Assembly: GCA_015680685.1 (NCBI GenBank)
Contig: MNCI01014444.1
Span: forward strand, 43,054-107,053
Direction of reading: 5' to 3'
DNA from: Gnetum montanum
Lineage: Eukaryota > Streptophyta > Gnetopsida > Gnetales > Gnetaceae
DNA: 64,000 nt
Shown: piece by piece, positions 33,399-44,060 of the stretch
How the letters are laid out: each line of letters opens with the position of its first letter
Numbering within the stretch: position 1 is the first letter of the stretch
The notes under the pieces: generated by a model
The model's input: the letters and a program-made list of their open reading frames with translations, nothing else
Told to the model about the DNA's origin: nothing
Databases searched by the model: none
Position numbers and translations under genes: made by a program

Positions 33399-34921
33399 TG
33401 CCTCCCATATGGGTACAGGTTTAAATTTTAGAAGTGTTTTGTTTAGATTATAACAAATTAAAAAAAGCATAGTAAAATACCCAAAATTAAAATTAAACAT
33501 TTTTGCAATTTTTTTTTGGAAAGTAAACTATTCAAAAGTAAAATTGAAATTAAATCAAAAATTTATGTGGTCTTGAACACCGTCGTCCCCGTGGTGATGT
33601 TGTTGACAATAGGCATCAACAGCAACTATAAGGCGTTGCCGTCAGTTGTTGCTGCCTGTTGCTTGCCTGGTTGCTCCAGGATCTGATGATTTGGGAGCCA
33701 CAATCCAAGATCTCCCTGCCCCGCGTCACCTTTGGCCACCCGCCTATAGAAAATCTAAATCCCCTTTACGCCCAATCCAAAGAACACTAATCCAGCAACC
33801 AATGACCCTCTGGTTCCTCCAGCTGTTTCCTCCATTTTGCTGATGGCTAATAGCACAGGTGGCAACAACGGCGTAACAAGAGAAGCTGGATTGGGTGTGC
33901 AGTGCAGCAGCAATAAGATCACCAACATAGCAACAATGAGATCGGGTGTGCAATGGTGGAGCAATAGCAAGATTAGACGTGCAGCAGAAGCCTGGTTGAT
34001 CGAAGCCCTCTTGCAGAGCATGGAACAATGGTGTAGATAACGACAACTGTGGCAGGCCAGGTTCCGGTCTCCCCGAGGCTGAAAAATGTGCTGTGTGTGG
34101 CCCGATTAACAATTAACTCCTAGATGGATGGAGTTCGGAGGTGGTCTGAATGCCACGACGCAAGAAGAACTTTTGCTATTGGAAGCTCAACGAATGAAGC
34201 AAGAGGTAGGATCCACAAGCAGTGTGAAGGAAGCTTGATTTTGGTTTGAATGTGGTAACAAATAGTGTCAAAAACTTGGCTTGCTGCAATGGAATTGATG
34301 TGCATGCACTACTGAATCTGAAGATTCGGGGAGGTGGAGGAATGACAGGCTCCCCTGATTGGACGTGGATCGGATCCCCCCTAAGAGTCATGCAATTGAA
34401 GACTAAAATTGGAGCTCCCTCTAGTCCGACCTCCTGTTGGAAGAAACTCTAATCCTAAACCATCTGTTTCTGTTAACGGCCATTGCTATGCCAAAAGCCA
34501 CGCAGAAAACTGAAATAAGAAAATGAGCTGAAAAATAAGCCTTAAGTTTTATGGTTTACCATGAAAATTTATTTTATTCTTTTGAAGTACATGATTTGAC
34601 TAGCTATATGTAACCATTTATATTATCTTATAAGTTGGGTTTTGTAAGTTGTGAAATGCATAGAATAACAACTTTTGAAATAGAAAATCGATGACACTTT
34701 TTACTGGTAATAAGGATAAGCACAAAAAGTCACGGTGTAAATTCGAATACTATATGAACTCACAAGCATCTCAATAGAAGTTTACACATCAAGTTGTAAT
34801 TCTAGGGAACATTACCTCTACAACTCTATATCTAACCTTGCAACTAATTTAAAGTGCAATTGTTATGTTATTGTTGTTGGTCAAGGCCCTATGCCTAGCA
34901 TCGGTGAGGTTGGCCTCAATA
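33399..34921 (-). repeat. R5 5' LTR (right copy)
   Basis: Direct repeat of 25055-26547. The minus-strand start reads TATTGAGGCC at 34921, where the other copy has TGTTGAGGCC (G to A). A TATA-like box lies near 34615-34640. The inner boundary is uncertain by about 20 bases. Confidence 0.8.
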
Positions 34922-35048
34922 GAGGTATGTCCCAAAACCCAGAATTAATATATCGGAATTTTCTATAATTTCACGTCTCCGCCAGAATTTTTAAGCTGGA
35001 AAACTCCGATACAGTCTTTGATTATTATTCTTATTATTATTTTGTCAG
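34922..35048 (+). other. GGP exon 3 end/donor and intron 3 remnant
   Basis: Directly after the R5 LTR the sequence reads GAG|GTATGT, a good 5' splice site, and the stretch ends TTATTATTTTGTCAG, a good 3' splice site, before the terminal exon. This implies R5 entered exon 3 within a few codons of its end rather than the intron. Confidence 0.55.
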
Positions 35049-35294
35049 GAGAAGGCCGTAGAAGTGGCGAAGGCTTCTCTATGCAACGCAAGCCCTGATG
35101 CAGGTTTGTGGCAGAACATTTGCAAAATCTTTCTCAATGGAAAGGGAAAGGGAGGGATGATTATGAATGATAAGACGCCCTGGCAACCGGAGCTGCAAGT
35201 CCAAGTGAAAACGGAAGTTCAATCTGTGCTTTGCTTGGGAGCAGGGTTTAAATTTGCAGCCGACAACGGCTTTCAAAGGAAGAGCGCTTTTTAA
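35049..35294 (+). CDS. GGP: Gamma-glutamyl peptidase, terminal exon
   Basis: 82 codons including stop, opening EKAVEVAKASLCNASPDAGL and WQNICKIFLNGKG. This matches the usual GGP C-terminus (AxxAKASxxxxxPDxxxWxxLCKxFLK). After the family's normal end the reading frame continues about 45 residues (GGMIMNDKTPWQPEL to NGFQRKSAF), which is unusual and may be unconserved extension. Phase 0, GAG first codon, fits an exon 3 ending in GAG. It lies on the same strand as exons 1-3, 10 kb downstream, separated by R5. Confidence 0.8.
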   Translation, partial: EKAVEVAKASLCNASPDAGLWQNICKIFLNGKGKGGMIMNDKTPWQPELQVQVKTEVQSVLCLGAGFKFAADNGFQRKSAF

Positions 35295-36530
35295 CTGACC
35301 GTTTTTCTGCGGTTCGTTAAAACGGATGCGTTAGATAAGCACAGCTGAACATCTTTCATTGTTAAAGCTTGCCACACTTTACGGAAAACGTTTTGTTCCG
35401 GATTCTATGGCTACTCCCAAATTTAAGGTGCCTTTTGAGCTGACAAAAAATTTTCTTTTGTTTTTTCATGGGTTTAAAAGATATAAAAAAATATTAAGAA
35501 AAAACCTAATGCTATTCTTTTTAGCAAACAACTCTTCAAATTTTTGCACATTTAATCATAATTTTTTGAAAAGTCTTCACCAAAAATAAGTTTTTAAATA
35601 TGTTTTTGTGGAAAGTGGACTTCTATTAATTGAAAAGGATCATCAAGCTTTTTGGATAAAAATTATTCTAAGGATGAAAACAAACTAGACATTATAAGGA
35701 GCCTTATACCAATCATGATCCTTTCATTTGTAATATTATAATTTAAATTGAAGGGAAGAAACCAAATTAAAATTTAGTACTAAGTCAAGCCTTTATACAA
35801 ATTCATGTTGGAAAGCACCAACATTTATATTTTTGACTTTACATAAGTCAAAGAATAGTAAGGATCTAACTACATTCCTTAAGAGCAAAGCGCAATGTCT
35901 TTTGGTATTGAAGGTATGGCAAAGCACTTTTTAAACTAAACCTATTCACTAATACCAACTAGAAATTTCCTGAAACTATCTTATCCTTAGAGTAGTGTGC
36001 CTATATTGGCTAAGGAGCATGAAAAGCCTAATGGGAGACATTGAAACATGAAACATCAAACAAAACAAGCCACTTTGAGGGGTGTTAATAAAATCCAAAT
36101 TTAAGATCAAATTTTGGATTAGGAAATTAAAATTATAAATTTCTTTAAAATATCATTATTATTTTCTGGGGTCTAACAACCCCATCCCCTTTCTTAATAT
36201 TCTTTTTAAGATTAAGAGTGTGGGTGATAATAACATCTTGCACTATGGCATGGTAGATAGTGCAACTAGAATGATGCTTGAAATCATCTTTTTCTTTTTG
36301 AAGTAAAAAAAAAAGGCAATATTAACATATTTATCTATAAGAGTATAATTCATACATTTTCTTAACGCGTAACAATTTAAATATGTTGCATGTCTACTCT
36401 GTGTCATAAGTTAATAAGGAGTTCATAATGCTGATCCATAAATTAGTAAAGTCTATTCATAAATATGCTAAGTCAAGTTGTAAAGAAAGATTGGTTTATG
36501 AAATATTATTCAAAGGTCTTGTACTTTTAT
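35295..36530. other. Intergenic DNA after GGP
   Basis: AT-rich with no recognisable ORF, RNA gene or LTR end. The GGP 3' UTR probably occupies the first few hundred bases. Confidence 0.5.
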
Positions 36531-37315
36531 TGATAAAGTGTCTTCCATTGATTGCATGGATGGAATGCTATCGACACAACCTCGTTGACGTAGGGTTTCC
36601 CATGTTAACATGTACATGTTGACGTGGCATCATAGTAAGTCTATAAATATAACATCCCAGCCATGTTAATAGAAAGTTAGAATTTCATTTTCTAGTAGAA
36701 CTTTTGTAGTTTGTTTCCATAAGAGAGAACAATTTTTTAAGTGCTTGTAGTAGGAGTCAAGGAGTGTACAAATCTTTATTCAAGCACTGTTGAGCACCAC
36801 AATGTGTGCAGCAATAAAGATGAGCTTTTTGATAAACCTTGCAACACTTGGACTAGCTTAATGACTTATTTATACATTTATTGTTTTCATCAACTAAGTA
36901 ATTAATTAAGCTAGAATAATTAAAACCTTAAGTAATTAATGAATTAAGATAAATAGACTAGCATACATAAGTATGACCAATTCAAGCATATGTATAACAT
37001 TTGGTAATCCCGGTAGTGCTTAACACTTGGTCACCTAACAGTGTTGTACATGTTCAGGATGTGTATGGAAAGTGGAACTAGATGCTTATGTTAGGATAGT
37101 TAGTTATTAATTAGCAATTAAATTAGTTGAATTATTTAATCAACTTATTCTCAATCTATTACCAACCTTAGGCAACAAAATATAAAATAATAAAAAAATC
37201 ATGTGCCTCAATTGCACTTAACCATAGAACTAAGCTTCACAAGTGTTGGGAAGACAACGATTGTTTCATGATTAGATTCACCTTCTAGATTGAATCCTAT
37301 GTACGAGAACACTAG
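36531..37315 (+). repeat. R7 5' LTR, left part (split by R6)
   Basis: It starts TGATAAAGTG at 36531, with TATA box CTATAAATAT at 36641-36650, AATAAA at 36813-36818 and a U3 with GTTGACGT-type motifs like R3 and R8. R6 cuts it at 37315/37316; the LTR resumes at 46774. Left flank TTTAT; no partner seen because R7 has no 3' LTR here. Confidence 0.75.
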
Positions 37316-38171
37316 TGATAAATCATGTTTTTCATATGTTTTGATATTGAAGTGGTCGCGATATTGGGTATGTGATATCACTACCCCAGATGCGATATCA
37401 TACATTTGATATCATAGGATTACTTCCAGATCTATAAATATAGCCCCCAGGCACACGATTGAGGGTAGTTTTTGGCAGTCAAGTAGTGAAACCCTTGCAG
37501 TTTGTCCATTTGAGAGTTAGAATATTTTCAAAGTACCCATACTAGGACGTCTAAGTGTGATTAGATCTTTATTCAAGTATTGATGTACTTGAACACATCA
37601 TTATGTTGGCAATAAAGATGAGCTCTTTGATTCACCTTGCAACACTTGAGACTTTCTTTCCTATGCATCTACATATATCATGATTTGATTCAGTTTACAT
37701 TAATGTTATTCATTGAGCAATTAATTTTGATTCATTAAGCAATTGATTAAAATACACAAGCACAACCCCTTCGAACATACATGTGACACTTGGTAGCTCA
37801 AAAATGGTTAGTGTTTGATAACCCAACAATGTTTACACAAAGTTTAGAATGTGTTTGGGAAGTGGGAATGGTTACTTATGTTAGGGTAGATTAGATCATA
37901 GTTTTCTTAGCACTTAATCACTCTCACTTTCATTCTTGTTCTAGGCAAGTAAATTGATAAAACACAAAATAATAAAAATCTTACATCTCAGTCACACTTA
38001 ATCATACAATTGCATTCCACAAGTGGGACTGGGAAGACAATGAACGGACAACACACATGCATTATTTAGCTCTAGCATACTTGGTAATTAAAGTCTGTGA
38101 AATTTCACCAGATTGCATGTGAACGCCTGTGATTTGTATGGTTGGGCGTAGGGATACCTCACCATTCATCA
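37316..38171 (+). repeat. R6 5' LTR
   Basis: It starts TGATAAATCATG and ends ATTCATCA. GATATC/GATATTG array (37340-37420), TATA box TATAAATA at 37433, AATAAA at 37612-37617 followed by GATGAGCTC and CACCTTGCAACACTTG. Confidence 0.9.
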
Positions 38172-38172
38172 T

Positions 38173-38189
38173 TGGCACCATTGTTGGGG
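38173..38189 (+). other. R6 primer binding site (tRNA-Asp type)
   Basis: TGGCACCATTGTTGGGG, one base after the LTR. It differs from the tRNA-Asp complement by three transitions. Confidence 0.85.
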
Positions 38190-38339
38190 ACTTTAGTTCT
38201 ACATGTGCTATCTAAACCAAGTGAAACTTAGTAACCTCATTGTTTGAACTCTAAGAGTCAAATCTTACAAAAATAAAAATTATAATTATAATTAAATTAA
38301 ACCTTAATTGCACACTGCTCATAAGTTCATTAACATAAA

Positions 38340-40740
38340 ATGTCTTCTTCTCACAAGGGTCTATCTTTGCCTGGGGCAGACTAGGTGCCTCAACAATATC
38401 AGGTGGTATATGCTCATCTCGATGAGTATGTACCAAACTTCACCTTCATATTGGATCAAAATGAAATGTTGTGGTGGTGTGACATGGAAGGCAACATTGT
38501 GTTGCCACCTAATCGATTTTTTCCAACAATTCTCCAGCTAATGCTTAGATGACACAAGCTTCAACATCTTCATGAAGAGTATGAGATGTGAGATCTTGAT
38601 CCAAGGGAGTATCATCCCATTGAAGTACAAAGGTTAAGGGATCATCAACTAGAGCACCAACACAAGCTTGTGAAGGGCAAGGGGTTAAACACATTTCCAC
38701 CTCCACTTGGCCCATTAGATGAAGGCAATCATCTCTTTAGTGATTCTTCTCTCTTTGAATTTTTTTAGAGGACCCTCATCCAGAATGTGCAATCCATAAT
38801 TCATAATCTAGGTTTTGGTCAGAATGGATCCAACGAAAAAAATGGATTTGGAGAGGAAAGTCAAGATAAGGGGAAAAAAGAAGGTCACAATCGTGATTAT
38901 GATAGTGAGCATTGAAGGAAGGGTGATAGGTATCAGTGTGGGACAAGTTCTCCTTCCTCTTCCCCTTCATCATCTTCTTCATTTTGCTTAGATCATGGCT
39001 GCAGAGGGAATAACCATGATGGAGGTGATCGATGGGACTAGAACAATAGAAGGGACCATTGGTCAGTCGCGACTGAAGGCATGGATAGTTCAGAGAGACC
39101 CATTACCAAAAAAGAAGGGCTAGTAGAGAACATCGTAGGCACCATCACCATGGCCTTGATGAACCTCTACTTGCCACTCAGGGCATGTTAAATATAGTAG
39201 AATCCATGAAGATTCCAACAAGGCATGTAAAGGATAGTAGAATAAAGAGGCTGTACATGCACAACATTCCCCGGTTTGAGGGAGGATATGATGCTGATTC
39301 ACAAAATCATCTCCATGTCTTCCAAGATACATATGCCTTTTAGAATATTGAAAACAACTAGCAAAAGCTGAAATTATTTCCAAAGACATTCATAAAGAAA
39401 GCAGAAAATTGGTATCGATCCTTGGAACTAGAATCAATCAGGCAATGGAGTACGATGTTGGAATTGTTCAATGAAAAATATCAAATGTACTCCAAAGTGT
39501 CCAATCTGAGAAAGTAGATCCAAGGGTGGAAACAAGGCAACCATGAGCCCTTGGATGCCGCTATTAGCCAATACTATTCTCTATTACATAGGTGTCCTAG
39601 CCATGGATACTCTCAACTTGATCAACTTTGCCACATCATAGATGGGTTGCAATTTGAAATAAGAAAAAACTTTAACATCTATGCCCAAGGGAGAATGATA
39701 GAGTTAAGTACCTATCAAATCCAAAACTGAATTAAGCATGTAGCCAAGGAGGAGCGAGAATTGAGAAAGTGAGAAAGTGCAAAGGAATATAATAGGGACC
39801 CTTCTATCTGCAAAAGGGGTTTCGATTTTGTGATAGTGAGGATGAATTAACCAAAGATGAGGTGACTAATCAAAAACCCTTTCCACTCTAGAAATTGCAA
39901 TCTAAAATCATGGCTAAGGTTTACCAATTATTGGACTCTATGGACAACAAGTTTTAGGCTATCTTAAAAATTGCTAAAGAGTCCAAGGAGCAAAGTGGTC
40001 AGCGTGGGTGTTGGAGATGTAAGGAAGCTAAATGTGCTATATTTAAAGGTAAGGGTAAAATGGATGTGATAGAGATGGCTGCAGATAGTGACTTAGATGA
40101 TGATGGAGAGTGTGATGTCTACTAGTATGAACATCCTAAGGGATGTTGCCCAATTGTGTCACATTTGTAGGAATCTGGGGTGTATGCCTTACATCCACAA
40201 CTTACAAAAAGGCAAACACCCAAAAGATTTCCTTATCCACAAAGTAATTCTTAATAGTTCCACCAACCATAGTAGTACTATATAAGTGGAACTCCACTGC
40301 AACCCTATGAATTGTACCAGTAGTGGTAGCAACCACAATCTTGGGCATTGCCACCTTCAAGATAACAGTACCCTTACCGGCAACCAGACCCCTATGGTTA
40401 CTATGTTCAACAACCTTTATGTCCACAAGACTCCTTTGGTCATGTTGCTACTTACCAACCTCACTACTACCCTCCTAGAGTATACCAATCACCCTATCCA
40501 AAGAGGGATGCCACCTACTATCCTCATGCTCCTCCTATCCCTACACCTACTACTCCTGCTCCTCCACAACTACCACTTTCTCCATCCATGCAGGGTAAAT
40601 TTCCTACCCAACCACAACAAAGAAATGCTATGAGGGTGATTAATCTGGAATTGGTGAGCCCACCAAGCAGGTTGGAACCACAAATAAAGAAAAGATCCTT
40701 CTTTTGACCTTGTAATCCACCAAAGCCCTTAGAAACATCA
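38340..40740 (+). pseudogene. R6 gag and linker, decayed
   Basis: ATG at 38340 (MSSSHKGLSLPG). N-terminal domain: VVYAHLDEYVPNFTFILDQN then DMEGNIVLPPNR, with EYHPIEVQRLRDHQ (38400-38650). Ser/His-rich region (38850-39100). Capsid: IPRFEGGYDADSQNHLHVF, ENWYRSLELESIRQWSTMLE, KQGNHEPLDA (39260-39570). Charged coiled region (39600-40080). Knuckle CDVYxYEHPKGC at about 40111-40150, with the second Cys changed to Tyr. Tyr/Pro-rich linker to about 40620. Stops and at least one indel separate it from the PR frame. Confidence 0.75.
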
Positions 40741-41277
40741 GTGATTGGTAACCCTACTCCTCTACCTTCCTCTATCTCACCTTCTTCAAAGTCCCCTTCA
40801 AACAAAAATCCCTCTCAAATCCATACTGTAATGTTAACCCATGCTGTATCTGATTGGATTCAAGCCAGTAACCTACCTAGGAAGTTAGCTGATCCTAAGA
40901 GTCCCCTAGTATATTTGCAAATTGCTGAAAATGAGCCTTATAAAGCTCTTCTTGACTCTAGTTTCAGTGTTAACCTAATCTCACATGAAATGTACATGAT
41001 GTGGAACCTTCCTCCCTTGAAGAAGAGCAAAATCCAACTAGAACTAGTGAACCAGTCCATCACTATTCCATTGGGACTAGTAGATGATATCATAACCACC
41101 ATTTTTGGGTGGTCATATCCCACCAACTTCTTAGCAATCAAGGTTGAGAACTGTAAGGGGCACTTCCTAATTATTATGGGAAGGGCATGGTTAAGCATCA
41201 TTGATGCCAAAATGGACATTAGAGATCTTTCCTTGGAGATATCTAAAGAAAATGAATTTGGAAAGATCAAGGAATAG
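40741..41277 (+). pseudogene. R6 aspartic protease
   Basis: A 178-residue open segment. HTVMLTHAVSDWIQASNLPR, KALLDSSFSVNLIS (active-site loop, family form LLDLGS; here DSSF), IPLGLVDDIITTIFGWSYPT, FLIIMGRAWLSIIDAKMD, IRDLSLEISKENEF. The catalytic Asp is kept but the following loop is changed. It follows a Pro-rich linker and is followed by a stop before the RT region. Confidence 0.75.
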
Positions 41278-41869
41278 AGGGTTCCATCTATTGCGTACTG
41301 TAATTCAAGGTGTCATTATGTGTATCAGTTATGGTTAATGAAGCGAACATCTATCTTTGCATGTAGTAGTGTGCACCAGAAGTTGAAATCCAAAGATGTA
41401 TATACGCAGTAGCCACAAAACAAGAAGGCACCCAATGGCTAACAGCTAATTCTAGTAGCAATACATTATGCATGGAACCTACTAAGGTCCTAATGTATGA
41501 ATATGTTGCAAGTATGGATGAACTCAAGAAAGTTCGTCACTAGCTCTTCAGAGGAGCAAATGATGGTGTCAATTGGGGAGAGTTGGAGATTCCTAACAAT
41601 TTTAAACTAGAGCCCCTTGAATTGAAGACACTACCAGCTGGAATGGAGTATGTGTTCTTGAAAAATGAAAGGCTAGTCATTATTAATGGCAAGCTTGCTA
41701 TAAAATAAAATAAAAATGTTGATGATGGTTGTGGAAAAATGGTTAGCAGCCTTTGCCTAATCATATTTTGAGTTCATTTGTATAGATTCAAAAATATGCC
41801 AACACCAGATATACATTGACCCCACTGTTAAGCCAAAATGATAGTCATAATGATATTTGAATCCAAACT

Positions 41870-43110
41870 TAAAGTAGATTGTCAAAGAGGAGATTGAACA
41901 ACTCCTCAAGGTGCAGTTCATCTATCCTATCACAAATAGTGAGTGGGTTAGTCCACTCATGATCGTGCCCAAGAAAGGAGGCAAATGGTGGGTGTGCATC
42001 GACTTTCAGCTACTCAACATGACAACTTTTAAAGATCATTTTCTATTACCTTTTATCGACTAAGTGATAGACATCATTTTTGGGCATAGCTATTATAACT
42101 TTCTAGATAGTTATAGTGGCTATAACCAAATCCAGATTACACTAGAGTGCCAAGCAAAGATAACTTTCATAAGCCCTTGGGGGGGCTTTTGCTTATCGTC
42201 ATATGCCATTTGGTCTATGTAATGCCCTAGCCACATTTCAATGATTAGTCATTAGCATTTTCCAATAACAAATCGGTAGTGGGGTAGAAGTCTTTATGGA
42301 TGACTTTTCTACCTATGGAGCTAAGTTTGAGCAAGCCCTGGACCATCTTAAGTAAGTGTTGAAGGGATGTGTCAAAACAACCTTTGGCTCAATTGGCAAA
42401 GGAGCCATCTTATGGTCTAGGAAGGCATAGTCTTGGGGCACTGTATCTAAAATGTAGGAATCGAGGTGGACCTTGAAAAAATAAGGGTCATCCAAGGAAT
42501 AACTCATCAACCTAAAATCATTAAAGAAGTGGTCATACTACCTACTACCGAGGCTTCATTGAGAATTTTTCCAAAATCTTCAAGCCATTGATAGAATTAA
42601 CAAAGAAGGATGCATCATTTATCTGGACCTCTACATGTGAAACAATATTTCAGCAATTGAAGCAGAAGCTTGTTGAAACCCCAATTCTACAAGCACCTGA
42701 TTGGTTTAGGCTATTTCATGTGATGACTAATGCAAAAATTATGCTTTGGGGGTAGTTCTTATGCAAATGGATGATCAAAAACATCGATATTACATTTACT
42801 ATGCAAGCCAAAGTATTGTAGGTGCACAACTAAACTACACCACCACAGAAAAGAAGTTGATGGTAGTGGTGTTTACATTAGAAAAGTTTAGGCACTATGT
42901 GCTTAGCTATAAAGTGTTCGTGCACACAAATCATAGCACCATCTGATTTTTAATGAATAAACCAATGATGAGCCCCTATGTCATATAGTGGCTTGTGATT
43001 TTGCAAGAGTTTGATCTCACGATGGTAGATTAAAAAGGTGTGGAGAATGTGGTTGCTAACCACTTATCATGACTAAGATGGGACAACAAGGAGAAAGAAA
43101 GTCCCTTATC
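41870..43110 (+). pseudogene. R6 reverse transcriptase and RNase H, decayed
   Basis: RT: EWVSPLMIVPKKGGKWWVCI then DFQLLNM, FYYPFIDxVIDIIFGHSYYN-like block, RHMPFGLCNALATFQ, and VEVFMDDFSTYGAKFEQALD with YxDD in the MDD form typical of Athila. RNase H: VLMQMDDQKHRYYIYYASQS, LNYTTTEKKLMVVVFTLEKF, VFVHTNHSTI (Asp of the usual TDH is Asn). Stops, an indel in the conserved GYNQ region and changed residues make it inactive. Confidence 0.75.
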
Positions 43111-43874
43111 TGATCAGTTCTCTGACAAATCTCTCCTTGTAGGGGCTATTAATGCATAAATGCCCAATGAACCATAAAGTTATGACATCATCCTCACTTG
43201 TCTACTAAAGCAAGAACTACCCCAAGGGTTGGACACCAGGAAGAAATAACAGTTTCTTCACCAGGTCAAGCATTTCATAGAAATCAACCAAAACCTTTAC
43301 AAAGTCTATTCTGATGGCCTAGTACATTGGTGCATCCCTGACACGGATCAACTACACATTCTCCATGATCCTCATGAAGGCCATTATGGGGGCCATTATG
43401 TATGAGCTCATGTATGGAAAACAACCAACATTGCCCATCTAATCTGAGCTTCATACACTCTCTACAGCCTATGACCTTGACCTAACTCTAAGTCTAGCAT
43501 AGAAAGAATGATCAATGAACCTCAACTTACTAGATGAAAATTAGTTAATGGACCTATCATCCAATGAATTGCATAAGGCATTCAACAAGAAATTCCATGA
43601 CCTCAAAATAAAAAATGCCAAGTTTCAACCAAGCGATAAGGTCCTCTACTAGAATCCTGCACATGTATCCCAACCAACCAAATTTCAAACATTGTGTGAA
43701 GGACTTTACATTATTGATGAGACTTTTCCATCTAATTCCATGATTATCTATAAACCTAACAACCCAAATAAGAAACAAGTAGTCAACATTCAACAAGTGA
43801 TACCTTTCCATAAGCCCAAGCCAACCAACTCAATAGACACTTTGCCAAATGGACAACCACACTCAATCTTTTAG
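43111..43874 (+). pseudogene. R6 integrase with deleted catalytic core
   Basis: The N-terminal part reads LHILHDPHEGHYGGHYV (about 43345-43400). The sequence then jumps within a few bases to YELMYGKQPTLPI (about 43405), which lies after the core in R3. Compared with R7, about 600 bases with all three acidic sites are missing. The C-terminal part (43450-43874) holds FQPSDKVLY, CEGLYIIDETFPSNSMIIYK and ends GQPHSIF-stop at 43872-43874. The junction carries a repeated GCCATTATG. Confidence 0.75.
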
Positions 43875-43907
43875 ATCTCCCCCTTTTAGCTTATTCATGG
43901 GGGAGAT
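43875..43907 (+). other. R6 post-pol stem-loop (perfect)
   Basis: ATCTCCCCC (43875-43883) and GGGGGAGAT (43899-43907) pair perfectly around a 15-base loop. The stem begins at the base after the integrase TAG stop. Confidence 0.85.
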
Positions 43908-43949
43908 GGCCACCCATACTAACACTTTTCGTGGCTCCTTAGTCTTTTG

Positions 43950-44060
43950 ACTTTTTTTTTATACATTTTTGGTTTTACAACTTTTGTTTTCATATTCTTT
44001 GTTTTACATATTTGTGTTTTTTAGGTTATTAATATTTTCTTAGTTTTTGTTTTACACCAT
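43950..44060 (+). repeat. R6 TTTTTGTTTTACAC-type array
   Basis: About five irregular copies of TTTTGTTTTACA with variable spacers, after the stem-loop as in R3, R4 and R7. Confidence 0.7.

Larger units (their letters stand above)
25055..34921 (-). mobile_element. R5: Tat-like Ty3/gypsy element inside the GGP gene
   Basis: Two ~1.5 kb direct repeats (25055-26547 and 33399-34921) flank gag, PR, an additional RNase H, RT, RNase H and integrase on the minus strand. Gag-PR-RNase H share one frame from 32937 to 30040 with only a few stops, so this is the least decayed element here. A purine tract (TTTTGGGGGCTAAG) precedes the TGTTGAGG start of the left LTR. The right outer flank is GAGGTATGT. The left outer boundary is unclear, because similarity between the two repeats (GCCTCCCATATGGGTA) extends to 25052, and no target duplication was found. 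A 508-base run of N hides the end of integrase. Confidence 0.85.

Noticed and set aside
40524-40805. Gly-rich 93-codon minus-strand ORF
   Set aside because: Shadow of the Pro/Thr-rich gag-PR linker of R6.
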